A stretch of 64,000 nt of DNA from Limosilactobacillus ingluviei DSM 15946 (GCF_001435775.1 NZ_AZFK01000042.1:39694-103693); one strand, 5' to 3'; numbered from the stretch's first letter, positions 47,311 to 57,290 are shown. Translations and numbers: made by a program. The notes: a model not told the origin generated them from the letters alone.

Positions 47311-48210
47311 ATGGACGGAATTATTCCACTGTATAAAGAACGCGGCATGACCAGCTTTGATGCCGTAAGTCGGTTGCGCCGCATTTTACATGAAAAAAAG
47401 ATTGGCCATTCGGGGACCTTGGATCCCGAGGTGGCCGGGGTATTGCCAATTTGTGTGGGCAAAGCAACGAAGCTGGTTGACCTGTTGATGGCCTCAGGAA
47501 AACAATACGCCGGTGAGCTGTTAATCGGCCAAGCGACGGAGACGGAGGATCTAACTGGTAAAGTCATCGCTACGGCTCCGGTGACGGCCCCGATTCCGGC
47601 CGCCACGATTGAAGCGGCGATGCAAAAAATGGTGGGGCCGCTGACCCAAATTCCACCGATGTATTCGGCGGTGAAAGTGAACGGTAAGCGTCTGTATGAA
47701 TATGCCCGGGCGGGCGAAACCGTTGAACGCCCCAAGCGGCAAGTGACGATTACCAGTTTTAAGTTGACGGCGACATCGTATGATCCGGCTACCCAAACCC
47801 AACGGGTCCGCTTCATCGTGGATTGTTCCAAGGGGACCTACGTCCGCACCTTGGTGGTGGATCTGGCGAAAGCCTTGGGCTACCCGGGAACGATGGCCAG
47901 CTTAACCCGGTTAAAAAGCGGAGGGTTTGAACTGGACCAAACCTTGAGCTTGGCTGATGTCCAAGATCAGATGAGTGCTCAATTACTAAATCTCTATCCG
48001 TTGGCCTACGCGGTGCGTGACTGGCCCGCCCACGAATTGACGCCGGAACAGTGGCAAACGGTAAAGCACGGGGGCTGGTTGCCCCAGGCCAGTCTTGACC
48101 AACGGCCCGCGCAAGTGGCATTATTTTATCAACAGCGGCTGCGGGCCTTGTACCAACTAAAGGGGACGGTCTACAAGCCATTGAAGATGATTGATTTAGA
48201 CGAGGATTAA
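47311..48210 (+). CDS. truB: tRNA pseudouridine(55) synthase
   Basis: 299-aa enzyme making pseudouridine 55 in the T loop of tRNAs. Catalytic D38 in GTLDPEVAG, then RLYEYAR and KGTYVRTL motifs; C-terminal PUA-like region. The ATG at 47311 lies 7 nt after GAAAGGAAG; the frame is open further upstream across the hairpin but without a ribosome site. ribF follows after 3 nt. Confidence 0.95.
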   Translation: MDGIIPLYKERGMTSFDAVSRLRRILHEKKIGHSGTLDPEVAGVLPICVGKATKLVDLLMASGKQYAGELLIGQATETEDLTGKVIATAPVTAPIPAATIEAAMQKMVGPLTQIPPMYSAVKVNGKRLYEYARAGETVERPKRQVTITSFKLTATSYDPATQTQRVRFIVDCSKGTYVRTLVVDLAKALGYPGTMASLTRLKSGGFELDQTLSLADVQDQMSAQLLNLYPLAYAVRDWPAHELTPEQWQTVKHGGWLPQASLDQRPAQVALFYQQRLRALYQLKGTVYKPLKMIDLDED

Positions 48211-48213
48211 GCA

Positions 48214-49146
48214 ATGGAAGTATACCGAATTCATCATCCCTTGCAAACTGATCAATTGCCAGCGGGACCGGTGGTCTTGGCAATGGGTTTTTTTGATGGG
48301 GTTCACCGGGGCCATCAGGCGGTGATCCAACGCGCGCAAGTTGAAGCGCGGCAACGAAATTTGCCGCTGGCGGTTTTGACCTATGACAAGTTGCCGGGGA
48401 TTGTCTACTCAGCTTTTCCGGCGGGCGTCCATTATCTAACCACGCCGGAGCGTAAATTAGAATTGCTGGCGCAACAAGGGGTTGACCGGGTCTACCTAGT
48501 CGATTTTACGGCGCGGTTTGGGGCCCTCTCCCCGCAAGCCTTTGTGGATCAATACTTAGTGGCCATGGGGGCGGTAGTCGTTGTTGCGGGCTTTGATCAC
48601 ACTTATGGGCCCAAGGATGTGGCGACCATGGCCCGCCTGCCCTTTTATGCGGCAGGGCGCTTTAAAGTAATTGAAGTGACCGAACAAAGTGCGGGGGCGG
48701 AAAAAATCAGCTCAACTCGAATCCGCCACCTGATTGATGAAGGGCAAGTGCAAGAAGCGAATGCTTTGCTGGGGTATCATTACCAAACGACGGGCATTGT
48801 CGTCCATGGCTTTGCCCGCGGACGGACTTTAGGCTTTCCGACCGCTAACGTGGCTTGGAATCCGGCGGAGCGCTTGCCAAGCGTCGGGGTGTATGCGGTC
48901 CGCTTTTGGGTTGATGGCCACTGGTACCCAGGCATGGCCAGCGTGGGCTATAACGTGACCTTTGGCGAGCATAATCAAAAGACCATTGAGGTCTACCTCT
49001 TTGACTTTGCGGCCAATATTTATGGTGAGCACGTGAAAGTCGAATGGGTACAACGATTGCGTGGCGAAGAGAAATTTGCTGACGTGGCCGGGCTGGTGGC
49101 ACAATTGCACGCGGATGAACGCGCGGCCCGCCAAATTTTAGCTTAA
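48214..49146 (+). CDS. ribF: Bifunctional riboflavin kinase/FAD synthetase
   Basis: 310-aa enzyme converting riboflavin to FMN and FAD. N-terminal FAD synthetase nucleotidyltransferase with MGFFDGVHRGHQ (about residues 27-38) and SSTRIR (about 167); C-terminal flavokinase with GRTLGFPTANV (about 203-213). End of the rimP operon. In many lactobacilli hrcA follows directly; here two genes intervene. Confidence 0.95.
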   Translation: MEVYRIHHPLQTDQLPAGPVVLAMGFFDGVHRGHQAVIQRAQVEARQRNLPLAVLTYDKLPGIVYSAFPAGVHYLTTPERKLELLAQQGVDRVYLVDFTARFGALSPQAFVDQYLVAMGAVVVVAGFDHTYGPKDVATMARLPFYAAGRFKVIEVTEQSAGAEKISSTRIRHLIDEGQVQEANALLGYHYQTTGIVVHGFARGRTLGFPTANVAWNPAERLPSVGVYAVRFWVDGHWYPGMASVGYNVTFGEHNQKTIEVYLFDFAANIYGEHVKVEWVQRLRGEEKFADVAGLVAQLHADERAARQILA

Positions 49147-49153
49147 ATTTATT

Positions 49154-49197
49154 AACCGGGAGGGCGTAATCGCTGATGTGGTGGCGCCCTCCCGGTT
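49154..49197 (+). terminator. Strong hairpin after ribF
   Basis: Perfect 13-bp GC-rich stem 49154-49166/49185-49197; the T-tail is poor, so efficiency is uncertain. Confidence 0.6.
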
Positions 49198-49294
49198 GTC
49201 GTTCAGGGGATTAATTGAATCTTAAGCAAAGCACCATAAAGTGGTTAGAATTTTAGGGTTTAATGGGGATAAAACCAGTTAAGGGGATGACAGG

Positions 49295-50047
49295 ATGGAG
49301 AATTTAATTGTCCAAAAGTTTAGTGGTAAGGTCATGCAAGACGTGACGACCCGCCAATTGGCAATCCGTCAGGTAAAAGAAGTCCTCGCGACGGGCCACC
49401 GGGTAATTGCGGTGGTTTCGGCCCCTAAGGGACCCGCCCAACCGTATGCAACGGCCAGCCTGGAAAAGTTGGTAGGGGGTGACTTTAGTGCTTTACAACC
49501 GCGTGAATTAGCCCAGTTGGTCGGCACGGGGGAAGTGATTGCGATGTCCTTGATGGTCAACGAAATGCGTCAGCAAGGCTTAAACGTGGTAGGGCTAACC
49601 GGGCCGCAAGCGGGGATCTATACTAATGATCATTATCAAAAAGCCCAAATTGCGCGCTTGGATAAGCAACCAATTGAACAGGCCTTTTCGTCTGATGCGC
49701 AGGTCGTCGTGGTGGCCGGCTTTCAAGGCCAAAATGCGGCGGGACAATTAACAACCCTGGAAGTGGGCGGCTCGGACATTACGGCGGCGGTCTTAGCGGC
49801 AGCTTTTGGGGCCCAACGGTTGGATTTGTTTGTCGATGTGAGTCCGGCGAAGTCACTGCGGTTAAAGCAAGTCGCGGGGCCGACGTTAACGACGACTTTG
49901 ACCTATCAACAATTGGCGCATTCGGCCGGGGCGCAGGTAATCCATCCCCAAGCGCTGAGTATTGCCCAGCAAGCGGCTTTGCCATTACGCTTGCAACTGG
50001 TCAATCGCCAAGGTGAAGCCACCTGGACGATTGTGAAACCCGCTTAA
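49295..50047 (+). CDS. Divergent aspartokinase-like protein without ACT domains
   Basis: 250-aa amino-acid-kinase-fold protein collinear with the catalytic domain of aspartate kinase but ending before the ACT regulatory domains (normal enzymes exceed 400 aa). The universal KFGGTS motif reads VQKFSGKVM (residues 6-14), the GRGGSD motif reads LEVGGSD (about 155) and the nucleotide-site DVxGVxTxDPR segment reads DVSPAKSLRLK. AGFQG and the GTGE motif are kept. Aspartate phosphorylation is doubtful; it may be a pseudoenzyme or have a new substrate. Shine-Dalgarno AAGGGGA. No lysine or threonine pathway gene is adjacent. Confidence 0.78.
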   Translation: MENLIVQKFSGKVMQDVTTRQLAIRQVKEVLATGHRVIAVVSAPKGPAQPYATASLEKLVGGDFSALQPRELAQLVGTGEVIAMSLMVNEMRQQGLNVVGLTGPQAGIYTNDHYQKAQIARLDKQPIEQAFSSDAQVVVVAGFQGQNAAGQLTTLEVGGSDITAAVLAAAFGAQRLDLFVDVSPAKSLRLKQVAGPTLTTTLTYQQLAHSAGAQVIHPQALSIAQQAALPLRLQLVNRQGEATWTIVKPA

Positions 50048-50050
50048 ACC

Positions 50051-50090
50051 AAACGCCCAGCTTTCATGGTGGTGAAGGCTGGGCGTTTAT
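50051..50090. terminator. Bidirectional terminator
   Basis: Perfect 11-bp stem 50051-50061/50078-50088 between the convergent aspartokinase-like gene and the 123-aa gene. Confidence 0.75.
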
Positions 50091-50096
50091 AGTCTA

Positions 50097-50468
50097 TTAA
50101 TGCCGCTTACTACGGTGGCTGGCAGTCCCTTTGATCTTGTGCACTTGGGTTTTAAAGTGCGGGTGGGAATCGGTGTCTAATTTAAAGTGGCGCAACTTCC
50201 CGGGAAAGGGCCGCCCGCTAAAGCGAATCCCCGACCACGATTGCATCGCTGCCGTCATCGTTTGCAAGCCCGTCAACAGTTTGGGATCGCCGGCTTGTTC
50301 GGCGGCGGTTTTGATGTCGGTTTGCAGCCGGGTCAGTAAATTCAGGTGGTAGGTCAGTAATTCTTGGGTGAGGGGGGCATTACGGTATTGATTAAAGAGC
50401 TTTTGAATCAGCTCCATGGCCTCGACGGCACTTTGGGGCTTGATATAGCGCGCTTTTTCTTGTGACAT
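50097..50468 (-). CDS. Unknown 123-aa basic protein divergent from hrcA
   Basis: 123-aa cytosolic protein. Residues 1-75 are helical and heptad-like (AVEAMELIQKLFNQY, LLTYHLNLLTRLQTDIKTAAEQ); the C-terminal third is basic and His-rich (SGRPFPGKLRHFKL, HPHFKTQVHKIKG, SHRSKRH). The ATG at 50468 has TGGAGAAA upstream; the frame extends further but into the CIRCE/CtsR region. Its predicted promoter overlaps CIRCE and a CtsR-type box lies in its leader, so it is probably heat-inducible. I do not recognise the family. Confidence 0.72.
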   Translation of the reverse strand: MSQEKARYIKPQSAVEAMELIQKLFNQYRNAPLTQELLTYHLNLLTRLQTDIKTAAEQAGDPKLLTGLQTMTAAMQSWSGIRFSGRPFPGKLRHFKLDTDSHPHFKTQVHKIKGTASHRSKRH

Positions 50469-50485
50469 AAAATTTCTCCAAATAC

Positions 50486-50502
50486 TTTGACTTTTGTTGA
50501 CT
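50486..50502. promoter_or_regulatory. CtsR-type heptad direct repeat
   Basis: TTTGACT-TTT-GTTGACT equals, on the other strand, AGTCAAC-AAA-AGTCAAA, one mismatch from the CtsR consensus RGTCAAA-NAN-RGTCAAA. It overlaps the hrcA -35 (50497-50502). Confidence 0.65.
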
Positions 50503-50525
50503 TTTACCGGTGAGGTTGGTATATT
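50497..50525 (+). promoter_or_regulatory. hrcA operon promoter
   Basis: TTGACT (50497-50502), 17-bp spacer, TATATT (50520-50525); SigA type. Confidence 0.85.
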
Positions 50526-50550
50526 ATTAATTGTGTTTAGCACTTAGCAA
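50521..50550 (-). promoter_or_regulatory. Divergent promoter for the 123-aa gene
   Basis: On the minus strand TTGCTA (50545-50550), 18-bp spacer, TAATAT (50521-50526). Its -35 lies inside CIRCE. Confidence 0.5.
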
Positions 50551-50563
50551 CCAAGAGTGCTAA
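50537..50563. promoter_or_regulatory. CIRCE operator (HrcA)
   Basis: TTAGCACTT-N9-GAGTGCTAA: the right arm is a perfect consensus and the left arm has one change. It starts 12 bp after the hrcA -10, so HrcA would block initiation of its own operon. Confidence 0.93.
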
Positions 50564-50577
50564 AAGGAAGTGATGAG

Positions 50578-51627
50578 ATGCTAACACAACGGCAAGAGTT
50601 GATCCTCCAGGCGATTGTACGTCAGTTCACCGTCACTGGTCAACCGGTCGGCTCCAAGCTTTTGGCGGAGGTATTGCCTTTTAAAGTCAGTTCGGCGACG
50701 ATTCGTAATGAAATGGTGGTCCTCGAACATGAAGGGCTGGTGAAAAAGGAACATTCTTCTTCGGGACGGGTGCCCTCCAAGCAGGGGTATCGCTATTATG
50801 TTGATCACCTCTTGGATCCAGCGATGATTTCCGCAACGGATTCGGCAATGATTCACAATTCCTTGGGGACGGAATTCCAAAAGATTGATGAAATTGTTTC
50901 CCATTCGGCAGAGATTTTATCCAACTTGACGTCATATACCGCGTTTACCCTGAAGCCCGAACAGCAAAATGTGCGGTTGAGTGGGTTTCGATTGGTGGAC
51001 CTGGGGAATTCCCGCGTCTTGGGGATTTTAGTGACGGATAGTGGCGAAGTTGAAAGCCAATCCTTTACGATTCCCAAACGCGTTGATCCAGAAGCGTTGG
51101 AAGCAGTGATCCGCTTGATTAATGATCAGTTGGTGGGCTTGCCACTGACTGAAGTGGTCAAGCGCCTCAATCAAGACATTCCAGTGCAGCTGACCCAGTA
51201 TTTGGCACAGCCAGAAGGGTTCTTGCGGATCTTTGATACGGTGGTGAACCGGGCTGCCGGCGAGCGCTTTTACGTTGGCGGCCGGTTTAATCTCTTGGGA
51301 ATGGACGAGCATAAGGATGGCAAAGCGATGAAGGCGATTTATGAATTGCTGGACCAAAGTGAGCGTTTGTCGTCAATGATTGATCTGGATACCGCGGGTG
51401 ATGAGGTAACCGTCAAGATTGGTTCGGAAATCGCCAAGGATAAGCTGTTAGATGACTATGCGCTGATCACGGCGAAGTATCAGGTTGATCAATATGGGGA
51501 AGGCATCATTGCCGTCTTAGGGCCGGCGCAAATGTCATATGCCCGCACGATTGGGTTGGTGGATGCCTTTCGCCATGAACTTGCAAAACGGTTGTTAAAC
51601 TACTATCATCATTACTATGATTCCTAG
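50578..51627 (+). CDS. hrcA: Heat-inducible transcription repressor HrcA
   Basis: 349-aa repressor that binds CIRCE and senses free GroEL. N-terminal winged helix (LTQRQELILQAIVRQF...SSATIRNEMVVLEHEGL), the signature SSGRVPSKQGYRYYVD (about residues 60-75), then the GAF-like and dimerisation domains. The ATG at 50578 follows AAAAGGAAGTGA, which abuts the CIRCE element; a further upstream in-frame codon lies inside CIRCE. First gene of hrcA-grpE-dnaK-dnaJ. Confidence 0.96.
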   Translation: MLTQRQELILQAIVRQFTVTGQPVGSKLLAEVLPFKVSSATIRNEMVVLEHEGLVKKEHSSSGRVPSKQGYRYYVDHLLDPAMISATDSAMIHNSLGTEFQKIDEIVSHSAEILSNLTSYTAFTLKPEQQNVRLSGFRLVDLGNSRVLGILVTDSGEVESQSFTIPKRVDPEALEAVIRLINDQLVGLPLTEVVKRLNQDIPVQLTQYLAQPEGFLRIFDTVVNRAAGERFYVGGRFNLLGMDEHKDGKAMKAIYELLDQSERLSSMIDLDTAGDEVTVKIGSEIAKDKLLDDYALITAKYQVDQYGEGIIAVLGPAQMSYARTIGLVDAFRHELAKRLLNYYHHYYDS

Positions 51628-51637
51628 GAGGGGTTAG

Positions 51638-52213
51638 ATGGCAGAAGAAAAGCAAGCGGCACAACAATCCGCCGCTCAAGCAGCAGAGACTGCGGCGCAA
51701 GCCGAGGAAGCAACGACCGAAGCGCAAGCCGCATCCGCAGAAGAGCAACAAACGGACTTGGCCAAGCAAGTGGCAGACTTACAAGCACAGATCGCGGAAA
51801 AAGACGACCAGTACTTGCGGGCCCAAGCTGAAATTCAAAACATGACCAAGCGTTTTGCCAAGGAACGCGAAGGACTGTTAAAATACGATGGGCAAGACCT
51901 CGCCAAGGGGATTTTGCCGGTCTTAGATAATTTGAAGCGGGCTTTGGAAATTGAAGTGACCGACGAAAGCGGCCAACAATTGAAAAAGGGCATTCAAATG
52001 GTTCACGATCACCTGGAAAAAGCTTTGCAGGACCATGGGGTAACAGAAATCGACGCGCTTAACAAGCCGTTTGATCCCCAAACCTCCCAAGCGGTTCAAA
52101 CAGTACCGGTTGCGGATGGTCAAACACCGGACACGGTAGTCCAAGTCCTGCAAGCGGGCTACGTGTTAAAGGACCGGGTACTCCGGCCCGCCATGGTGAT
52201 TGTTGCACAATAA
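51638..52213 (+). CDS. grpE: Nucleotide exchange factor GrpE
   Basis: 191-aa co-chaperone that releases ADP from DnaK. Ala/Glu/Gln-rich disordered N-terminus (about 1-45), long coiled coil (LAKQVADLQAQIAEKDDQYLRAQAEIQN) and the conserved beta domain ending VLRPAMVIVAQ. 10 nt after hrcA. Confidence 0.96.
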   Translation: MAEEKQAAQQSAAQAAETAAQAEEATTEAQAASAEEQQTDLAKQVADLQAQIAEKDDQYLRAQAEIQNMTKRFAKEREGLLKYDGQDLAKGILPVLDNLKRALEIEVTDESGQQLKKGIQMVHDHLEKALQDHGVTEIDALNKPFDPQTSQAVQTVPVADGQTPDTVVQVLQAGYVLKDRVLRPAMVIVAQ

Positions 52214-52237
52214 TTTTAGAAAAAAGAAGGTAAGAAA

Positions 52238-54097
52238 ATGGCAAGTAACAAGATTATCGGGATTGACCTCGGGACGACCAATTCTGCCGTTGCCGTAATG
52301 GAAGGTAACGAACCAAAGATTATTACCAACCCTGAAGGGGGCCGGACGACCCCGTCCGTAGTTTCCTTTAAGAACGGGGAAGTTCAAGTTGGGGAAGTGG
52401 CCAAGCGCCAAGCAATTACCAACCCGAACACGATTAAGTCGATCAAGAGCCACATGGGTGAAGCCGGCTACACGGTTGACATTGAAGGGAAGCAATACAC
52501 GCCGCAAGAAATTTCAGCGATGATTTTGCAATACCTGAAGAAGTATGCCGAAGACTACATTGGCGACACGGTTACGCAAGCTGTCATCACGGTGCCAGCC
52601 TACTTTAACGATGCTCAACGGCAAGCAACGAAGGATGCCGGGAAGATTGCCGGTTTGGACGTGAAGCGGATCATTAACGAACCAACTGCTTCATCGTTGG
52701 CTTACGGCTTAGACAAGCAAGAAAAAGATGAAAAGATCCTGGTTTACGACCTTGGTGGGGGGACGTTTGACGTTTCCATCCTTGAATTAGGGGACGGGGT
52801 CTTCCAAGTCTTGTCCACGAACGGGGACACGCACCTTGGTGGGGACGACTTTGACCAAAAGATCATGGATTGGCTGGTCGCTGAATTTAAGGCTGAAAAC
52901 GGGATTGACCTGTCCCAAGACAAGATGGCCTTGCAACGGCTGAAGGATGCCGCTGAAAAGGCAAAGAAGGATCTGTCCGGGGTGCAAGAAGCGCAAATCA
53001 GCCTGCCATTTATCACGTCTGGTGAAAATGGCCCCCTGCACTTGGAAAAGACGTTGACCCGGGCTCAATTCAACCAACTGACGAACGATCTGGTGGAACG
53101 GACCAAGCAACCAGTCCTCAACGCGATGAAGGATGCGGACTTGACCTTCGCTGACATCGATGAAGTGATCTTAAACGGTGGTTCAACGCGGATTCCAGCC
53201 GTACAAGAAATGGTAAAGGAATTGACGGGCAAGGAACCAAACCACTCCATCAACCCAGACGAAGCCGTGGCCTTAGGGGCTGCCGTTCAAGGTGGGGTCC
53301 TGACCGGGGACGTTAAAGACGTGGTTCTGCTGGACGTTACGCCACTGTCCCTGGGGATTGAAACCATGGGTGGGGTTTTCACGAAGTTGATTGACCGCAA
53401 CACCACGATTCCAACTTCCAAGAGTCAAATCTTCTCCACGGCCGCTGATAACCAACCAGCCGTTGATATCCATGTTCTGCAAGGGGAACGGCCGATGGCA
53501 GCGGACAACAAGACGCTGGGGAACTTCCAATTGACGGATATTCCGCCTGCACCACGTGGGGTGCCACAAATCAAGGTGACCTTTGATATCGACAAGAACG
53601 GGATTGTAAATGTTTCGGCCGAAGACCAAGGGACGCACAAGAAGCAAAACATTACGATTAAGTCCAACTCCGGCTTATCCGACGAAGAAATCGAACGGAT
53701 GAAGAAGGATGCCGAAGCCAACGCCGAAGCCGACAAGAAGAAGAAGGAAGAAGCCGATGTTCGCAACGAAACGGATCAACTGCTCTTCCAAACCGACAAG
53801 ACCTTAAAGGAATTGGACGGTAAGGTTTCCGCTGACGAAATTCAAAAGGCCAAGGACGCCAAGGAAGAATTACAAAAGGCCAAGGATGCCAACGACATTG
53901 AAGCCATGAAGGCCAAGAAGGATGACTTAAACAAGATTATCCAAGACTTGACGGTTAAGCTTTACCAACAAGCCCAAGAACAAAACGGGGCAGCGGGGCA
54001 AGGCAACCCAACTTCTGGCAATGACAATGGGCAAGGCAACAACGATAGCAAGACGGTTGATGGTGATTTTGAAGAAGTCAACCCAGACCAAAAGTAA
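52238..54097 (+). CDS. dnaK: Chaperone protein DnaK (Hsp70)
   Basis: 619-aa ATP-driven chaperone. Phosphate loop [13 protein letters not shown] (about residues 7-19), [10 protein letters not shown] (about 172), LNGGSTRIP (about 310), then the substrate-binding domain and lid; the C-terminus is Gly/Asn/Gln-rich. Lacks the insertion typical of Gram-negative DnaK, as in Firmicutes. A hairpin separates it from dnaJ. Confidence 0.98.
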   Translation: MASNKIIGIDLGTTNSAVAVMEGNEPKIITNPEGGRTTPSVVSFKNGEVQVGEVAKRQAITNPNTIKSIKSHMGEAGYTVDIEGKQYTPQEISAMILQYLKKYAEDYIGDTVTQAVITVPAYFNDAQRQATKDAGKIAGLDVKRIINEPTASSLAYGLDKQEKDEKILVYDLGGGTFDVSILELGDGVFQVLSTNGDTHLGGDDFDQKIMDWLVAEFKAENGIDLSQDKMALQRLKDAAEKAKKDLSGVQEAQISLPFITSGENGPLHLEKTLTRAQFNQLTNDLVERTKQPVLNAMKDADLTFADIDEVILNGGSTRIPAVQEMVKELTGKEPNHSINPDEAVALGAAVQGGVLTGDVKDVVLLDVTPLSLGIETMGGVFTKLIDRNTTIPTSKSQIFSTAADNQPAVDIHVLQGERPMAADNKTLGNFQLTDIPPAPRGVPQIKVTFDIDKNGIVNVSAEDQGTHKKQNITIKSNSGLSDEEIERMKKDAEANAEADKKKKEEADVRNETDQLLFQTDKTLKELDGKVSADEIQKAKDAKEELQKAKDANDIEAMKAKKDDLNKIIQDLTVKLYQQAQEQNGAAGQGNPTSGNDNGQGNNDSKTVDGDFEEVNPDQK

Positions 54098-54115
54098 GCT
54101 GGTGACCGGCTAGGC

Positions 54116-54149
54116 AAAAGAGGTTGAGTAGCTACCCAACCTCTTTTGT
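54116..54149 (+). terminator. Intra-operon hairpin between dnaK and dnaJ
   Basis: Eleven-bp stem 54116-54126/54137-54147 with T4; may lower dnaJ expression relative to dnaK. Confidence 0.65.
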
Positions 54150-54214
54150 GAGTTATCAAGTTGTGGTGCGAGGACCAGCGGAATTGATCACAGCAAAGTT
54201 GAAGGGGAAAAAGC

Positions 54215-55351
54215 ATGGCAGAGAAAGATTACTACGACATTTTGGGCGTCAAAAAGGATGCTTCGGACGCTGAAATTAAGCGGGCTTACCGGAAATTAGC
54301 GGCGAAGTACCACCCGGATGTCAATCATGAACCAGGGGCGGAACAAAAGTTTAAAGACATTAATGAAGCTTACGAAACGCTGAGTGATGCCCAAAAGCGG
54401 TCCCAATACGATCAGTTTGGCTCCGCTGGCCCCCAAGGGGGCTTTGGCGGACAAGGCTTTGGGCAAGGCTTTGGCGGTGCGCAAGGGTTTGGTGATTTTT
54501 CTGATCTCTTTGGGGACCTCTTTGGCGGTGGCCGGCGGCGCGATCCGCGGGCGCCACAACAAGGGCGTGATCTGCAATACACGATGACCCTGGAATTTAT
54601 GGACGCGATCAAGGGGAAGGCAACGACGATCAAGTACAATCGTGATGCCCAATGCGACGTTTGTCACGGAACTGGGGCCAAGCCGGGCAAGAGTCCGGTC
54701 ACTTGTCACCAATGTGGCGGCCAAGGCTACATCTTGCACCAACGGCAAACGATGATGGGGATGATGCAATCCCAAGAAGTTTGTCCGACTTGTCATGGGA
54801 CCGGTCAGGAAGTCCAACCGGGGGACCAATGTACCAAGTGTCATGGCGCAGGTCACGTGAGTGAACGGCATGAATTAAAGGTGAAGGTGCCAGCTGGGGT
54901 TGACGATGGCCAACAAATGCGCTTGCAAGGCCAAGGGGAAGTTGGCCAAAACGGTGGCCCGTACGGGGACTTATACATTGTCTTTCGGGTGACGCCAAGT
55001 CGGGACTTCCGGCGGGATGGCACGACGATTTATGTCGACCAAGACATTTCGTTTACCCAAGCGGCCCTTGGTGACAAAATCAAGGTTAAGACCGTCCACG
55101 GTGATGTTGATTTAAAGATTCCGGCCGGGACGGAATCCGAAACCAACTTCCGCTTGCGGGGGAAAGGGGTGCCATTTGTCAACGGGAAAGGGGTCGGTGA
55201 TGAACACGTTACCGTCCACGTTAAGACACCGCAAAACCTCAACAAGCGGCAAAAAGAAGCCTTATTGGCCTTTGCGGCGGCTTCTGGTGAAGACGTGAAG
55301 GGTTACAAAGGCGGTTTCTTTGATAAGCTGCGCGATGCCTTTGATGACTAA
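54215..55351 (+). CDS. dnaJ: Chaperone protein DnaJ (Hsp40)
   Basis: 378-aa type I J-protein that stimulates DnaK ATPase. J domain with HPD (KYHPDVN, about residues 31-37), Gly/Phe-rich region ([19 protein letters not shown]), four CxxCxGxG zinc motifs ([32 protein letters not shown]) and C-terminal substrate domain. 117 nt after dnaK, with no second CIRCE in the gap. Confidence 0.97.
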   Translation: MAEKDYYDILGVKKDASDAEIKRAYRKLAAKYHPDVNHEPGAEQKFKDINEAYETLSDAQKRSQYDQFGSAGPQGGFGGQGFGQGFGGAQGFGDFSDLFGDLFGGGRRRDPRAPQQGRDLQYTMTLEFMDAIKGKATTIKYNRDAQCDVCHGTGAKPGKSPVTCHQCGGQGYILHQRQTMMGMMQSQEVCPTCHGTGQEVQPGDQCTKCHGAGHVSERHELKVKVPAGVDDGQQMRLQGQGEVGQNGGPYGDLYIVFRVTPSRDFRRDGTTIYVDQDISFTQAALGDKIKVKTVHGDVDLKIPAGTESETNFRLRGKGVPFVNGKGVGDEHVTVHVKTPQNLNKRQKEALLAFAAASGEDVKGYKGGFFDKLRDAFDD

Positions 55352-55361
55352 ATTTGAATTG

Positions 55362-55391
55362 GGGACTGGACTTAACCGGTCCCTTTTTCTT
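55362..55391 (+). terminator. Terminator after dnaJ
   Basis: Eight-bp stem 55362-55369/55376-55383 (one G-U) followed by T5. Confidence 0.8.
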
Positions 55392-55405
55392 TGTCCGTTA
55401 AATTT

Positions 55406-55414
55406 TGGTATACT
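55406..55414 (+). promoter_or_regulatory. Extended -10 promoter of lepA
   Basis: TGG-TATACT: an extended -10 (TGn) without a good -35, 41 nt before lepA. Confidence 0.55.
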
Positions 55415-55454
55415 AAATAGTTAGAAAATGCGATAAGAAAGTGAGCCTGGTGAA

Positions 55455-57290
55455 ATGGATTTAGCAGCAATGAAGGAACGCCAAAAACGGATCCGCAATT
55501 TTTCGATTGTCGCCCACATTGATCATGGGAAATCGACCTTAGCAGACCGGATTTTGGAAATGACGGATACAATCAGTAAGCGGGAAATGAAAAATCAGAT
55601 CCTGGATGACATGCCATTAGAGCGGGAACGGGGGATTACGATCAAGTTAAACGCGGTGGCGTTAACTTACCATGCCAAAGATGGCCAGGATTATATTTTC
55701 CACTTGATTGACACCCCCGGGCACGTCGACTTCTCGTATGAGGTATCACGTTCGTTAGCCGCTTGTGAGGGGGCCCTGTTAGTGGTGGACTCAACACAAG
55801 GGGTCGAAGCCCAGACCCTGGCCAATGTCTATTTGGCCCTTGATAATGACCTGGCAATTTTGCCGATTATCAATAAGGTGGACTTGCCCTCCGCTGATCC
55901 GGCAGGGACGCGGCAACAAATTGAAGATGAAATCGGGTTGGAAACGGATGAAGCCGTCGATATTAGTGCGAAGACCGGGGTCGGAGTCGCCGAAGTCTTA
56001 GAAAAAATTGTCCATGACGTCCCGGCACCGACGAGCGACTTGGCCGCGCCGCTGAAAGCCTTGATTTTTGATTCGAAGTATGATGACTACCGCGGGGTGG
56101 TCTTATCGATCCGGGTCTTTGAAGGGACCGTTAAGAAGGGGGATCGGATCAAATTAATGAACAGCGGGGCTGAATACGAAGTGGCGGAAGTGGGGATCAA
56201 CTCCCCTAAGCCCCTGGCGCGGGATGTCTTGATGGCAGGAGACGTCGGTTACATTACGGCCGCGATTAAAGACATTAAAGACACCCAAGTTGGGGATACC
56301 GTGACGTCAGCCGCCCAGCCAACCAGTGACGCTTTGGCTGGTTACCGCCAGATGACGCCCATGGTTTATGCCGGGCTGTACCCGACGGATAACGCCAAGT
56401 TTAATGACTTGCGGGAAGCCCTGGAAAAATTACAACTAAACGATGCGGCACTGACCTTTGAACCCGAATCTTCGCAGGCCTTGGGCTTTGGGTTCCGGTG
56501 CGGTTTTTTGGGCTTATTGCACATGGATGTGGTCCAAGAACGGCTGGAGCGGGAATTTGATTTGGATTTGATTACGACGGCGCCTTCGGTAACCTACCAC
56601 GTTGACCTGCATGATCAGACCACCAAGGCGGTGGAAAATCCTGCGGAAATGCCCGATGTGTCAGCAATTAAGGACATTAAAGAACCCTATGTCAAAGCCT
56701 CAATCATGGTGCCCAATGATTACGTGGGGGCGGTGATGGAATTGTGCCAACGCAAGCGGGGCCAATTTGATACGATGGAATACCTGAGTGATACCCGGGT
56801 CAACGTAATTTACCATATTCCGCTGGCCGAAATTATCTATGATTTCTTTGACAAATTGAAGTCCAGTACCCACGGGTATGCCTCCCTGGATTACGAAGTG
56901 GATGATTACCTGGAAAGTGACCTGGTCAAAATCGATATTCTGTTGAATGGGGACCGGGTCGATGCCTTGAGCTTCATTACTCACCGCGACTTTGCGGCCG
57001 AACGAGGGCGCGAAATTGCGGCCAAGTTAAAGAAGATTATTCCGCGGCAAAACTTTGAAATTCCAATTCAAGCGGCAATTGGGTCCAAGATTATTGCCCG
57101 GACGACGATCAAAGCTTACCGTAAGGACGTTACGGCCCGGATCCACACGGGGGATCCGGACCGGCGGGCCAAGCTGCTAGACAAGCAAAAACGGGGCAAG
57201 AAGCGGATGAAGGCCGTCGGCAAGGTCGAAATTCCTCAGAAAGCCTTTATGGCGGTCTTGCAAACCGACGAAGAAGTCGAAGGCAAGTAA
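55455..57290 (+). CDS. lepA: Elongation factor 4 (LepA)
   Basis: 611-aa ribosomal GTPase implicated in back-translocation or 30S biogenesis. G1 AHIDHGKST (about residues 21-29), RERGITIK, G3 [22 protein letters not shown]4 NKVDLPSA, and the LepA-specific C-terminal domain ([16 protein letters not shown]). Often downstream of dnaJ in lactobacilli, here with its own promoter. Confidence 0.97.
   Translation: MDLAAMKERQKRIRNFSIVAHIDHGKSTLADRILEMTDTISKREMKNQILDDMPLERERGITIKLNAVALTYHAKDGQDYIFHLIDTPGHVDFSYEVSRSLAACEGALLVVDSTQGVEAQTLANVYLALDNDLAILPIINKVDLPSADPAGTRQQIEDEIGLETDEAVDISAKTGVGVAEVLEKIVHDVPAPTSDLAAPLKALIFDSKYDDYRGVVLSIRVFEGTVKKGDRIKLMNSGAEYEVAEVGINSPKPLARDVLMAGDVGYITAAIKDIKDTQVGDTVTSAAQPTSDALAGYRQMTPMVYAGLYPTDNAKFNDLREALEKLQLNDAALTFEPESSQALGFGFRCGFLGLLHMDVVQERLEREFDLDLITTAPSVTYHVDLHDQTTKAVENPAEMPDVSAIKDIKEPYVKASIMVPNDYVGAVMELCQRKRGQFDTMEYLSDTRVNVIYHIPLAEIIYDFFDKLKSSTHGYASLDYEVDDYLESDLVKIDILLNGDRVDALSFITHRDFAAERGREIAAKLKKIIPRQNFEIPIQAAIGSKIIARTTIKAYRKDVTARIHTGDPDRRAKLLDKQKRGKKRMKAVGKVEIPQKAFMAVLQTDEEVEGK

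Noticed and set aside
48100-48300. Searched for an FMN riboswitch before ribF
   Set aside because: ribF starts 3 nt after truB and no conserved FMN-aptamer segments are present.
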